Part shown: piece by piece, positions 33,100 to 44,139 of the stretch
Numbering within the stretch: the first letter of the stretch is position 1
Layout of the letters: each line of letters opens with the position of its first letter
Source: Micrasema longulum
Taxonomy: Eukaryota > Arthropoda > Insecta > Trichoptera > Brachycentridae
Direction: 5' to 3'
Length of the DNA stretch: 64,000 bases
NCBI GenBank assembly: GCA_022494885.1
Contig: JAGVSM010001681.1
Span: forward strand, 17,976-81,975
The notes under the pieces: generated by a model
The model's input: the letters and a program-made list of their open reading frames with translations, nothing else
Databases searched by the model: none
What the model was told of the DNA's origin: nothing
Position numbers and translations under genes: made by a program

Positions 33100-33720
33100 T
33101 GTCATGTCTCAATATCTAGGCTTAAAGCAATTACAATATGTAGAAAAAAAATAGTCGTTCCTTTGATTTAGCATTTAGTAACAATACATCTACATATGTG
33201 TATGTGTAAAGCAAACTATCTGATTATTTGTGATTCTCTTTCAAAGGCTAGTTTGTTATTTTTTTAAGGTTATCATTTAAAAAACATTTTTGGTACATTT
33301 TATGATATTTTACATACATAAATTGATACACATGTTCCAATGACTAAAAGTAAAACGTCTTCATTTCTTATATGTTTTAGTTTAGATTAATCAAACAAAA
33401 TGTTGAGAGATCGGTCTGATTATAGCATTTTTCAAAAGTATAAATATGAATGTAAATAAGTTTCTCTCAGTTGCTATACTAAATAATATATTAACAGTAT
33501 TAAAAATTTAGTAAGAAGCAATCTTCAAAAAATATTTAATTTTTCTAAATCTCTTAAACACGACAATACTTTTCTACCACGTGTTACGCATCATTATTAA
33601 AAAAACTGTAAGCAATTAAAAAGATACAATCAATCCTTTAAATTAATGGTGGAAGTTTCTGTTTATGAATTGCAAGTTTTAGGCGTCATCTTCAATTAAC
33701 AGTTATCTGATCACATTAAT
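33100..33720. other. AT-rich stretch without recognised features
   Basis: No partner or coding signal. Confidence 0.4.
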
Positions 33721-33721
33721 T

Positions 33722-33812
33722 GCATGTAAAATATGATCGAAACATGATGCGTTAAATTTTCAATTGCATTGTCTTATGCACTTTGGGTGCGAAAATGGGG
33801 ACGATGATGCCT
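33722..33812 (+). repeat. SINE family S1, 3' fragment
   Basis: GCATTGTCTTATGCACTTTGG and GTGCGAAAATGGGGACGATG match the S1 3' end (AGTGCCCTATGCACCATTAGG, GCGAAAAGGGAATGATG). Confidence 0.5.
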
Positions 33813-33887
33813 TGGTGTTGCTCATTTTTTCATTAGTATTTGTGATTAAACTGTCAATTTTTTTTTAAGATTAACAATTTGACAATG

Positions 33888-33985
33888 CAATCGAGATGAC
33901 CTCTCGACTGTTGTCGAGTGGGCGACAAAATGTCACGTATTTCTAGCATAAGGTCCCTAAGAATGAAAATTCATTTCGAACATGT
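33888..33985 (+). repeat. REP-B, second copy
   Basis: CAATCGAGATGACCTCTCGAC, GTCGAGTGGGCGACAAAATG and AAGGTCCCTAAGAATGAAAA correspond to 21418-21520. Confidence 0.45.
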
Positions 33986-34094
33986 ATTTTATATGTAAAT
34001 GTTCATTTTTGGTCGTAATCCTAGACTCCATCCTCGTTGATTCAAATGTAAATTTGATTTACTTACAATCACTGTTAATTTCTACCGAATTTCG

Positions 34095-34205
34095 TTGATC
34101 AATTTGCATAAATCGGCATCTACTTCTGAAGAAAGGGAAATTACTTGAAACCAAAATGGCAGAAAGACAAGGTTGATACATCATGTCATGTTGGATGTTG
34201 ATTCG
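34095..34205 (+). mobile_element. Penelope-like terminal repeat with hammerhead-like core
   Basis: CTGAAGA (34126-34132), A-rich stem region ending ACTT, GAAACC (34147-34152), AAAATGGCAGAAAGAC. The core bases match the consensus, but stem II is weak. The flanks differ from the other copies, so it is probably a separate subfamily. Confidence 0.5.
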
Positions 34206-34489
34206 ATTGAGAAATGGTTATAAACTGTAAAATAATTATTTCATTATAAACGTTCAGAAATTATTCTCTAGTTGAATAGCTAATATAAGACATGTTTCAC
34301 ATTGTAGAAAATTTTCCCCTCGGCACGGGACACCCCAGTGTATATTATTATATATAAAAAAAGAATACAAACAATGTAAAAGTATAAATAAATAAATAAC
34401 TTATTTTTTTATTTATATTCCTACAGAGATGAGGTAGAATTTTTTCGAATTCAAGGTTCAGGTTTATGGATATTCGAGCGTTTACAGGG

Positions 34490-34585
34490 CTTATGACCTG
34501 TCATTGGCTGGGTTAAGTGGCCACTTTATGTAGGTACTACAACATTCCCCATTACGCTTATTTAGCGAATATCCACACCAGGTAA
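34490..34585 (-). repeat. REP-A fragment
   Basis: TTTACAGGGCTTATGACCTG, TCATTGGCTGGGTTAAGTGG and CAACATTCCCCATTACGC match the REP-A core in minus orientation. Confidence 0.6.
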
Positions 34586-34599
34586 CATTTTTGGTTTTT

Positions 34600-34950
34600 G
34601 TTTATATGCTACAAATCAAGAACCCATCCACAAGCGAGTTGGAAGCGCCATCTACGCATTGATATTGAAGTTAAGTATTTAATTAGCAGATTACTTTATT
34701 TTATGAAGTTAAGACTCATCAGCCGAGTTAAATTAAGTACTAGTAAACGCCTGCAGATGACTCTGCAATTTATTTTTACTTATATTTTTACCAGATTTTT
34801 AGCTATTTGCAGATTTTTTTGCAAAAATAACTTATTGTATCGTTAAAGATATCAATATCCGCATTAATTTCTATATTATTAGGTATACAATCTCAACATA
34901 CGGGATAATGCATTAAAATACGCCGTATTATTATATTATCGAAGCTTCTA
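34600..34950. other. AT-rich stretch without recognised features
   Basis: An 82-codon open frame here shows no known motif. Confidence 0.35.
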
Positions 34951-34959
34951 GAGAGATTG

Positions 34960-35640
34960 GTCTGGAAATGAATAAAGACAAAACCAAGATTTTGAGTCCA
35001 ATACCTAGTAACATATGTACCGGAAGTAAAACTATTGGTGCTGTTGACGAGTACATTTACCTTAAGCACAAAATCAAATTGGGTAAATTTAATCAAACTG
35101 TTGAACTGCCTATACAAATCAGGTTAAGTTGGGCTGCGTTTGGAAATCTGAAACATGTTTTCAGAAATAAGGAAATTCCAAATAATCTGAAGGCCAAAGT
35201 CTTCAATTTTTGTGTTCAGCCGGTGGCAACGTACGGTTTTGAAACCATGTCACTCACTGCTAGAAGTGTTCACAAGTGCACTCAGCGATCTATGGAAAGA
35301 CAAATGTTGGGCGTCTCCTTCAGAGACCGAATAAGGAATGAGGAGATAAGACGCTGTACAAAGGTGATCGATATAGCAGAAAAAGTGGAAAAACAAAAAT
35401 TGGAGTGAGCGGGTCATGTGGCGAGACAAGAAGTCGATAGGTGGACCCTCAGAATACTAAACTGGAGACCATACGAAAGTTAAAAGAAAGTAGGGAGACC
35501 ACAGAGGAGATGGACTGACGACGTCGTCGAGCTCGTGGTCCATGGATGGAAACAGAGTGTCCAGGACAGAAAAATAAAAAAAAAATTGGATGAGGCCTAT
35601 ATCTAGCAGTGGAGAGAAACGGGCTCATAAGAAGAATATT
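34960..35640 (+). pseudogene. RTE LINE, post-palm C-terminal region
   Basis: The plus-strand frame begins LEMNKDKTKILSP and has VDEYIYLKHKIKLGKFNQT, FRNKEIPNNLKAKVFN, VQPVATYGFETMSL, MLGVSFRDRIRNEEIRR and, after a TGA at about 35406, AGHVARQEVDRWT, ILNWRPYES, VGRPQRRWTDDVVELV and LDEAYI. This is the well-conserved C-terminal third of an RTE-type element common in insects. Three or four stops after 35400 make it non-functional. The endonuclease and the RT catalytic motif are missing; the frame starts just after the palm. Confidence 0.9.
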
Positions 35641-35649
35641 ATTATTGAA

Positions 35650-35785
35650 CGTTCAATTTAATTAATGTGAGTAATGCAATGTGGTGACCACACAACAGAT
35701 CCTAATCCCAAATTACTACGAACTAAATAATTGTTTAGACAAATTATCGATAAAAACAGATTTAAAAGGTTTACATATTATGAAT
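35650..35785. other. Short spacer, (ATT)n LINE tail
   Basis: The RTE fragment ends GAAGAATATTATTATTG, a short tandem tail; the sequence then becomes anonymous. Confidence 0.4.
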
Positions 35786-35787
35786 AT

Positions 35788-36238
35788 AAATTGAACGTAG
35801 TTATACATAAAGCAGCCAGACATAGAAAAGTGAAACTGAGATAATAGCTATTTTGTGAAAAGAGTGAATCATAAAATCTACACAAGAGTTTGAATGTTTT
35901 TGACTTTAACAAACGATAAAAAATGAATACATTCGTTTTTTTTTATATACTACAAACAAGAATCTTACTGTGTATTTGACCAGTTTAAAAGATGTTTAAA
36001 AGACAATAAGATTTTTCTAGTTTTGTGGGTGTTTTCTGCAAATTGAGAAATGCCGTTATTGTGATCGACACCCTTTTCCGGATGTGATTAATACAGTTTT
36101 TTTATAAAAAAACGGTCTGGCTGTTTTTAGCAGAACATAAATTTTGACTTTACTGCACCCGATAACATAAATATCTCATTTTTCCGAAATTGTAGACTGA
36201 CTGCTTTCTGTATAATTTCGTACAATTGGAGCATTTTA
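35788..36238. mobile_element. Terminal-inverted-repeat element, MITE-1, complete
   Basis: The left end ATTGAACGTAGTTATACATA, AAGCAGCCAGACA pairs with the right end, whose complement reads ATTGTACGAAATTATACAG, AAAGCAGTCAGTCT. The terminal inverted repeat is about 33 bp. The interior (GGTCTGGCTGTTTTTAGCAG, ACTTTACTGCACCCGATAAC) is shared with 50377-50507. No transposase is present, so it is non-autonomous. The superfamily cannot be set because a clear target duplication is not visible. Confidence 0.6.
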
Positions 36239-36239
36239 A

Positions 36240-37335
36240 AGAATCAAACCCTCCAGCGAGATGTGACTCACTGTGATCCTACTGACAGTTTGAACCCCTA
36301 AATTCTAAGCCATCTTAAATCCTCTTAATCATGTAAAATTATTGTTAATGCAGAAACAAATAAATGAGTAAATTCAGAATAAAAACAGAGCTTCTAAGCA
36401 CTGTTATTATTAATAATCACCTTGATTAATTATTACTAAAAATGAATTATTACAAATCACACAAAATAAATTATTTCAAACAAAATAGCAGCAACAAAAG
36501 TCTCGAGTCCCATTTACCTGGCTTTATATGAAGAAATAATGTCGACAGTAACATTTAATGTCCAACTTCATACTAAAACCCTTCCAAAAGGTAGAACTAC
36601 CAAGTTAATTTCCGTATTTTTGTTTGTTTTTTTCAGAAATATACTCCTCATTATTCCGAAGAAATGATGAACATTCTCTAGACGTATACAGCAAGGAAAG
36701 AAACATTCCGCATTTTAATTTACATTTTAAAATGGTAAAAGTAACGAAGACTTTAGTGAGTTTCTTCAAACGGGAGCATTCTTTTCGTAATAAGGTCTGT
36801 TATGGGTTCATTTCCCTGGCTAGGCAACAGTGTTTACGATGGAAGCGAGATAAATTAAGGGTTCTTTTTGTAACCATCTTCGTAAAATTAACCACTGTAT
36901 TAAACGACTCCACCTTTGTCTTGAGATGATTAATTTTTCTACGCCCTTACACGCGAAAGTTCGTTATGCATGGCCATAATAATGGTTTATTTCATAATGC
37001 TTTTAACTTGAGCGTTAATTTGTGTTTCTTAACAGATATGTATCGCTCATTATTTCTTGGTATATCTTGGTATATAAATATACTGTTTCATGCGAAATTT
37101 TTAAAGTTTCCACTTTTTTATTACTGTCATTTATGATATTTATTCAAATTAGTTTAAGAGTCCCTTTCTCTAAAAAAGTTGTTTAAATATTTTGTAGTGT
37201 AAAACACAAATAAGGAAGATCAGTGCTATGGGAAATAGGATATAAAAAACATTTCCTAACACGCAATAAAAATTAGAGCATTTCATTGTACGACAAAGTT
37301 TCTCGAAAAATTATGAAAAAAATAGGTTAAATGAC
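36240..37335. other. Stretch without a recognised gene
   Basis: A 101-codon open frame at 36624-36929 (basic, with no motif I recognise) is the only longer frame. I do not call it a gene. Confidence 0.35.
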
Positions 37336-37339
37336 GTCA

Positions 37340-37535
37340 CAAGTTCTTTTAAATCAACCAATATTAGAGTGTCGTGATAAATTTCCGGTTTCCGGGTAGT
37401 CAACTCATCGAATAGAACTAGTGACGTCACGCGAGGAGTTATTAAAAAAATAAAACATTTTAAAATTCGTAGCAACGATAATAGGATACCTGGAAAAATG
37501 TTAAAATAGCTATTCGTTTGATAATCCAATAACAA
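37340..37535 (+). repeat. REP-E copy 3
   Basis: AATCAACCAATATTAGAGTG, CGTGATAAATTTCCGG, GAACTAGTGACGTCACGC and TTGATAATCCAATAAC match the copies at 5005 and 5474. Confidence 0.65.
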
Positions 37536-37539
37536 ATAT

Positions 37540-37900
37540 GTATTTATTTTTTAAACCACTAAACTTCCTCATTGGCTAAAATCTGTTGTCGAATTCAGAT
37601 AAATTAGAACAGTCCTATTTTCTAACAAATATTTTAACCAATTTGCGCACATCACACGCCTGTGATACTGTTAACTGTTAACTAGAACTGTCAACCCGTA
37701 TTTGTTGTTGCTTGTGTCACTTTGTATATCGATCTTTTTTATTTCACTGCACTCGTTTACTTCATGCTTACCCTTTATTCATAAAAATACTAATTTTTAT
37801 AAGGTTTACTATAAAATTATACAAACTGCCAATTATCTATCATGGCCGTAAATCTACGCTCTGCGTATGCTTATGCGCATTTTTTTTTTTACCAAAATAA
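37540..37900. other. Stretch without recognised features
   Basis: A 62-codon frame at 37712-37900 has no known motif. Confidence 0.35.
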
Positions 37901-37902
37901 AA

Positions 37903-37998
37903 AAAATTGGTTGGCTGGAAGATATGGCTATTAGTAATAAGTCCGCCAAATATTTTTGAACTTAAAGAGTTAAATAAAAATAAAAATCAATAAAAATG
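37903..37998 (+). repeat. LINE 3'-tail-like fragment
   Basis: AATTGGTTGGCTGGAAGATA, TGGCTATTAGTAATAAGTCC and GCCAAATATTTTTG, then AAATAAAAATAAAAATC. This is a 3' UTR pattern I associate with RTE-type LINEs of insects. It is shared with 17035 and 62330. Confidence 0.5.
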
Positions 37999-38164
37999 CC
38001 CCAGGATTTGGCACAACAATTATTGTACTAGAACGTCACAAGATCCACAAGTATTACCATTTTCGTACCCATGCAATACGAGCTTTACAATTATGTATGT
38101 AAAATTTTTATTTACTTAATTTATTTGTTTCTAATAAACTTACATTTAACATTAATCTTTTTAT

Positions 38165-38800
38165 TTTTATGTGTATTTTTCTTATTTTTCGATGGCGCTG
38201 CTACCCAAATCGGGCTTTACCCTTCTTCAACTTTTTAGCCTCTAAATCCGCCTGCCCTCAGCAACCATTTTTTAATGTGCAACATGTAGAAGCAGTGCTG
38301 CATCTTTTTTTGCGTCATCTTTCCACCTCAGTTTGGGCTTTCAATCCTTATTCTACCCCCTGGATGTCCAGTCATGACTATTTTAGTTACTCGCGCATCG
38401 GGCATTCTTCGTACGTGTCCAGCCCATCTCCACCTGAGCAGTTAAATGTGCGTTGAAATACATGGGGCTTCATATATGCTGGACAATTCGGCATTTTGCC
38501 TAATGCGCCACTCTGCTCCATCTTTCACGGGACCACAGATTTTGCGGAGAACTCTCGTTTCAACGCCAATACACTCCTAATAATGGTCTTGTACAGGACA
38601 ATCTTCGTTTTCCTATGAATGCTTCTTGACTTAAACACTGGCAGCAAAAAGAAATATGTTTTGTTGCTTGCTGATATTCGTTTCAATAATTCTGTAGTTT
38701 CTTCATTACATTCAGTGAGAAGAGAGCCTAAGTACGTGAACTGGTCGACTGCCTCAAAGAAGTAATTATCTGTGAACTGCATGCTACCTCTTAATCTGTT
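38165..38800 (-). pseudogene. RTE-like LINE, C-terminal region (second lineage)
   Basis: The minus-strand frame from 38782 gives FFEAVDQFTYLGSLLTECNE, ISASNKTYFFLLPVFKSRSI and HRKTKIVLYKTIIRSVL. It then continues with stops and shifts through an RWAGHVRRMPDARV-like stretch (near 38410) and a KARFG-like end (near 38200). VDQFTYLGS and the HRKTK-LY-T-IR-V block mark the post-palm region of an RTE-type family different from those at 6.2, 7.7 and 35 kb. 5'-truncated and inactive. Confidence 0.8.
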
Positions 38801-38804
38801 GGAT

Positions 38805-39075
38805 GGGTATCGGCTTTGAGTGATAAACTTTGTTTTGTCTTATATCTTATGTTTATCTTTTTTTTTAAATATATTTTCGGACATCTGTATAAAGAAGCCT
38901 TACATGTCTTGTACACGGCTAAAGTACTAGAAAAAAACCGTTATTTTTTATCTTGGAATTGAGATTTTTAGTCAATGATTTTGGTTTATTCGATGGAGTC
39001 CAATTACCATTGTCGCAAAGTCAAAGAACAATTGCGCGTCATAACTACTCGTAATTTTAATGACTGTGTGAATAT
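38805..39075. other. Spacer without recognised features
   Basis: AT-rich, no partner. Confidence 0.35.
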
Positions 39076-39079
39076 CTGT

Positions 39080-39680
39080 TAAGAATATTCCATCTTTCCA
39101 GCACTCTGCTTCAAGAATATGGCGTTGCTAACTGAAAAATAAGCACTGAAATAACATATGTTTGATACTCTGTGAAGAAATATTGCATGGATAATAGTCA
39201 TCCTTTCTTAATTAAAACCCATGTAGGTAACTTTTCAAAGCTCCGTGTCTGGCAAATATTTGAGTAATTTCAAAAATACTTTGGGGATAACAACGGAAGT
39301 TTGCTGCATCAGCCAGCGTCAAGAAAAACATTTCAGTTTTTTTACCTGTAGAAAAAGCTTGGTAATGATCCTCCTATTTTGTTTTAAACAGCGCTTGGCA
39401 AAGCTAAGGGGAAATTCTGAGAAGAAAAATGCCATTCTTTTACAAGTTGCGGCTCCTGCTCGTTCATCTGCTCTCTCATTTCCTACGATACAAACATGTT
39501 ATCTTTTAAAACATATTTGAATAATCATTCTCCTGATTTTCAGATACTTAATTTTACTCTAAATATCTACAATGAATGGATTTACCCACCGAGTATCAGT
39601 TATAGCTTGTACTCCCAAACGACAATCTTATAATATTTTTGCCATAAGCCACCTCAACTCTCTGGTGGTTTTTTTTTAAT
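39080..39680 (-). pseudogene. R1/I-like LINE with RNase H remnant
   Basis: On the minus strand a frame gives HVCIVGNERADERAGAATCK, the conserved end of an RNase H domain (H-x2-x-GNE-AD). It is followed by the post-RNase H tail: EITQIFARHGAL and YLHGFNQERMTIIH, the equivalent of the TGHG-F--YLH block. An upstream piece near 39600 (IREALVIKKK-like) fits the helix before the second catalytic acid. Frameshifts and stops are frequent. The RT is not visible. I assign it to the RNase H-bearing I/R1/Loa group; the exact clade is uncertain. Confidence 0.6.
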
Positions 39681-39734
39681 AACAAGAGCTTCTCGTATTG
39701 CGAATAGTTAAGGCTTGAAAACTGAGCAGAAATT

Positions 39735-40050
39735 CAACAAGGTTTGAGTATGTCCAAATGCTTGCAGACTGGCTGGATTTCCTCCCTAGGGATTAATATT
39801 AAAATTTATTTCGACAGAGAGGGAAAACATTTTTGAGAAGGGAATAAAGGTTTGATACCCGTGATAAAGGTTTCAGCTCTTTTACTTCACAAAAGTCACC
39901 AGATGGAAGAGTTGAGGAAATGTGGATGTTCAAACATAGGCAGAATGGTGAATGTACACAGTGTGTAAAGTGGCCACTTAAACCAGCCAATGACAGGTCA
40001 TAAGCCCTGTTAATGCCTAGACTTCCATATTCCCTTCTCAAAATATGAGC
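39735..40050 (+). repeat. REP-A copy with inverted arm
   Basis: It starts with the reversed outer arm (GAGTATGTCCAAATGCTTGC, AGACTGGCTGGATTTCC, GACAGAGAGGGAAAACA), then the plus-oriented core (GATAAAGGTTTCAGCTC, GTCACCAGATGGAAGAG, AGCCAATGACAGGTCATAAG, GCCTAGACTTCCATATTCC). Layout as at 20075. Confidence 0.75.
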
Positions 40051-40204
40051 AGAAATTGTCTTATTTAAATGTTTTGCCTGGAAATTTTTCATCATATTTA
40101 TATGTATATTTCATTTTATTTGTATATCACATGATTAGTAAAGATACAAAATTAATATTTTCTCGAACGCATTATGGGTTTTAGGCTGTGCCCATGTTAA
40201 GCTT

Positions 40205-40265
40205 TGATAAGATTTAGGACCTTCGGTCCTTGTGCCCAGAACACTACCACGGGACCACAATCTGG
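40205..40265 (-). repeat. SINE family S2, head fragment
   Basis: AGGACCTTCGGTCCTTGTGCC and ACACTACCACGGGACCA are the complement of the S2 head (GGTCCCGTGG-TAGTG). Confidence 0.4.
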
Positions 40266-40269
40266 TTAC

Positions 40270-40780
40270 AAATATAATCCAAGAAACAATATATATATTT
40301 ATATTATATTATATACTTTTTTTTATAATACGCCTCTAAAACAAACGCCGAACACTTAGGAATTCATAAAAAATTCCAAGGATCACATAAATGTATTGTT
40401 TTTGTGACAGTTTTCAGGCTCCAACTCGTTTTCACAACGAGCCAAACATTTGATTTATTTAAAAAGGATATTTGTTTTAACATTGTGACAATCACAAATG
40501 GCTTCCTGCCAGGGCCGAATCCAGAGGCGCTGAGTGATAGCCCTAAAGTTATGCAAAAATAAGCCTCAAGCGAGGGCGTTAACTTAATATTACGAGCCGC
40601 TTAGGCGGTATTGTGCATGTTTACTTACTTGCTACCCCTGAACTGGGAAACGGTTCATACCACCATACTTAATGCGCGCGGATTAAGGGTCTCATCTCCC
40701 AAAATGGGATTTTAAGGTTGAACGTTTCCTGTGCTGGTATGTCTAGCACCGGATCTGAACGTGTCATTTAATGTTATTAT
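40270..40780. other. GC-richer anonymous block
   Basis: 40505-40770 holds GCCAGGGCCGAATCCAGAGG, GAGCCGCTTAGGCGGTATTG, CTACCCCTGAACTGGG and AATGCGCGCGGATTAAGGG. It stands out from its AT-rich surroundings and has no partner in the window. It could be a LINE 5' UTR or unique sequence. Confidence 0.3.
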
Positions 40781-40784
40781 AATA

Positions 40785-40885
40785 AAAATAAAAAACTTTT
40801 TATCCACTTTATATGTATTTGATAACCAACCGGTTTCGAAGTAACACAACTTCTTTATCAAGGTTCAATTTAGTAATTAATATTA
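40785..40885 (-). mobile_element. Penelope-like terminal repeat with hammerhead-like core
   Basis: Minus strand: CCTTGATAAA, stem II GAAGT/ACTTC (5 bp), GAAACCGGTTGG (40828-40866), then AAATACATATAAAGTGG and a TTATTTTTATTATAA end. CUGANGA has become CTTGATA. Confidence 0.6.
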
Positions 40886-40889
40886 TCAT

Positions 40890-41390
40890 ATTTTATCATT
40901 TTTACAGTGTCTACTAAATACTAAATCTATTACATGTAGAGGTGAAAGTTGTACCTTGATACTGAAGCTTGTGTAGCTTCGACATTGATCGGTAATTAAG
41001 TAAATATTAAGAGTTTAAAAACGAAATTTTCTTTATTTATGTATTATTATGAATAACTACAAAGGTTATGCTTGAAATAAAATAAAAACATTGAGTTTTA
41101 TTTTTATCCCGAAAAGCGTTATTTAAAATAAAATGGGAATAAAAGAGGACGTAAAAAGCTAGCGTTGAATTAAAAATTAAAAATTACGAACGAATTGATC
41201 GAGTTGGAAGGCAGGGAGATAAGTAAGCACAGTTATTAAGTTTAATAAAAAAAAACTAATCCTTTTTTTTAAACCTTTACAGGCAGTTTGTTTGAACCGT
41301 TTTATAAATACAGCGTTCATTATATGATTACGAAGCTCTGTTTGAAGACTTTTTCATACCATCGTATATTTTTTATACAGCGGTGAATTA
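40890..41390. other. AT-rich stretch without recognised features
   Basis: No partner or coding signal. Confidence 0.4.
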
Positions 41391-41394
41391 TAGC

Positions 41395-41515
41395 TCAAAA
41401 CAACCGGGCTTGGGAAAAGTCACATTTTATTTTTTGTGTTTTCACCAGGAATTGAACCAAGAATCTTTTGTATGAGAGTCAACCATATTAATCACTACAC
41501 CACGGAAGCCACCAT
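41395..41515 (-). repeat. SINE family S3, diverged copy
   Basis: Minus strand: CTTCCGTGGTGTAGTGATTA (A box), AGATTCTTGGTTCAATTCC (B-box region), TGGTGAAAACACAAAAAAT and AAGCCCGGTTGTT. Confidence 0.6.
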
Positions 41516-41689
41516 ACATGTATAGAAAAAAATATATTCATCAGCCTAGTACAAAGTTGGTAATTAATTTAAATCTGTTCTTTATTTTGTACATTATTTT
41601 TATACATTAAGAATTTATTCCAGAGCTTGTCCGCAAATGAGCAAGAGCGGATGCGAAAGAAAATTAGGAAAAATATACAACATCGAGCA

Positions 41690-41847
41690 TTTTTGTATAA
41701 ATTTGAATTTTCGTAAAATTTGAATTTTTGTAAAATTTGAATTTTTGTAAAGTTTGAATTTTTGTAAAATTTGAATTTTTGTAAAATTTGAATTTTCGGA
41801 AAATTAAAAATTTTTGTAAAATTTTAATTTTTGTAAAAGTTGAAATT
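41690..41847. repeat. 17-bp minisatellite, about nine units
   Basis: The unit TTTTTGTAAAATTTGAA is repeated head to tail with few changes. Because 17 is not a multiple of 3 and no unit holds a stop in any minus-strand frame, an 87-codon frame runs through it. That frame is a by-product, not a gene. Confidence 0.9.
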
Positions 41848-41849
41848 GT

Positions 41850-42450
41850 TAGAAGAGTGATGGGGCAGAAATGGAGCGAGCAGTTTGTTCGTAGTAAGAG
41901 TTTAAAAAAATATTTGTTTTGAAACAAATATATTTAACTTGAAAAAAATATATTTAACATGAAGGTTGGTATGTTGATTTCTTACAATTTCACTAATGCC
42001 TAACTCAACATCAACGCCTAAGCATTTTTTTAAAATAGTTGCGTTTAATTTTTGGCTGTAAAGCACCGTCAAAAAGACTGGTTATAACTTATTTGGAGAG
42101 TATTGTCGTGGTTGTGCTTCCGTCAGAGACGAATTTCGTTAAAATCGACCTTAATTAGTTGAAGAGGATTAAAATGTGACTTTCCGTGAGAAAAAAACAT
42201 CATTTTGCATCATATAAGACTGCAGTATAGTCAAGTGTGCATGAACATTCAGCTGCTAAAAATATCTGTTCCTGATGGATTCTGCATAACTTGACCGAAG
42301 CTCATAAAACGGCTTGCGTCAATTGGTGTAAGAAGTTGCTTAAAAATTCAAAAGCGGAACTGCATCATTTATATACGACATAAGTTACAAAACGTTATTT
42401 ATATTGAAACATTTAAGTTTGTAAGTGAAAATTCTTGATGGAAGTTCATT
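41850..42450. other. Stretch without recognised features
   Basis: No domain or repeat partner noticed. Confidence 0.35.
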
Positions 42451-42452
42451 GT

Positions 42453-42591
42453 AATTTATTATATAAATAAAACACGAGTAATAAAACACGAGACCAGTCT
42501 CGAAGATGTCGCGAAAGCGATGAAACCGGTCACAGGATATTCCAAATTCGTGGATTAAAGTATCACTCGTGTTTTATTTATATAATAAATT
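42453..42591. mobile_element. Penelope-like inverted-repeat unit with hammerhead-like core
   Basis: 27-bp perfect inverted arms (42453-42479 and 42565-42591; AATTTATTATATAAATAAAA then CACGAGT) bracket a core: CTCGAAGA, U, GUCGC-GAAA-GCGAU, GAAACCGGTCAC (42499-42530). Stem II is closed by a GAAA tetraloop. Confidence 0.65.
42499..42532 (+). ncRNA. Hammerhead-like motif with GAAA tetraloop
   Basis: Stem II GUCGC/GCGAU is 5 bp including a G-U pair, with a GAAA loop; GAAAC follows. CUGANGA carries an inserted C (CTCGAAGA), which probably abolishes cleavage. One extra U precedes stem II. Confidence 0.45.
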
Positions 42592-42599
42592 ATTTATAT

Positions 42600-44130
42600 T
42601 GAACTCAAAAACTGAGCAACAATAATCAGGTGGTTGGGTGTTGAAACACGATCCGAATTTAAGAAAAGTTCTTGAAGCTCTTCCAAGAAAATTATTACTT
42701 GTTTCTTTGGTTCAACTTAACATGTTGCAACCATGATCAAAGAGCAGTTAATTTTTAGTATCTATACAATATACCTATCAGGGGCGAACCGTGTACAGAA
42801 GCGATTATGCACAGCTTACCATTATATTTGACCACCATTTTTTTGACATACATTTCCACCGTTCGTATTTTTATCCTAATATAAATATAACATTTAATAA
42901 AGCGCGCATAGCGCTTGCGGTGAGCCAAGAAACTAGCCAACCATTCCAGCTCTTTTTTTTATACAAATAAGTATACTATATTTTGAATGTATTAACCCCA
43001 GTGCGGGTTTTTTCTCCTAGATTAAACTTGCAGATTACACAAATTATTTGAAGATTCTTGATTTGGAAAACAGTATTTCAAATATTGTTTCTTAAGGAAC
43101 ATTTTTCTTTAAGACGGTACTTTTGACATAAGACCATAATTACTTTCATGCATCATATTGCAGGACATACAGCGCTCCACACGGCCGTTTTTAGCACTTG
43201 AAATTACTAGAATAATGCGGCCAGCTGACATTTCAATTGAATATCTAATATCAACTGAATTCATGGTGGTATTTTTTGGTTACTTTTAAATAAATTATAT
43301 AATAAAGTGATGCATAATATATCTATATAATATAATATATCACGAAGTTACATCGTTTGAGTTGATTTCATGGATGAGAGTTGTTGTATCACACAGATCC
43401 ACAGAAAAATATCAATTGATAGTATATATTACATACATTATTTTATGCACCTCCTATGTAGGTACAAACATGTGATATTTTTTATAGCTTAGTTGTTAAT
43501 GAAATCACCATTCGCACTGATACCTATATAGCTGAGGAATATGTCTCATATATAAGAATATAATTTTAGTTTCTTGAAAATCTTTTCTCGTTTTATTGAT
43601 GTAGGTATATATTTTTTTTATTTTTACACAACAATTGATGTGAAAGTATGTACAATTATGTATTCAATAAATAATACACTGACACTCCGGAACGTGCTTG
43701 TGGGCCAGTGGAGTGGCCACATCTATAAATAAAAATAAAATTATATAGAATGTACCTTTTGCGTACACATTTTTATTTGTAAACAATGTATTTGTATTTT
43801 ATATTGGATTAAAATAAATAAATAAATATTTTTTTTACTTGAAGTTATGAATGAAACATAAATTAAACCAAAACCGTTGCTTCAACCTTTACCGTGACGA
43901 TGCCAGATCTCATGCAGCACGTCTTACGATTGATTACACTGGGTAACAAAAAAACCCTTTTTTTATGTCTCAAAAAGAAAAATAAAATATGTGATTCTGA
44001 TAGTAGGTTTTCTCTTGAATTCAATTACGATACCGGTATTTTTTTTACATCTTGCATGGATTCTTAGAAACAGGCATTTATAATTTAAAACATTTTAATA
44101 TCTTATGTATTCTAAATTGCACGACATTCG
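42600..44130. other. AT-rich stretch ending in a LINE-like tail
   Basis: 43690-43825 has GGGCCAGTGGAGTGGCCAC followed by AAATAAATAAATATT-type A-rich runs, probably a LINE 3' UTR. No coding remnant seen. Confidence 0.35.
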
Positions 44131-44139
44131 AACATTCTG

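Noticed and set aside
36624..36929. A small host gene of 101 codons
   Set aside because: No recognisable domain, splice context, codon bias or upstream signal. The length is within chance for this window.
41664..41927. 87-codon minus-strand open frame
   Set aside because: It lies over a 17-bp minisatellite with no stop in any frame; the repetitive peptide is a by-product.
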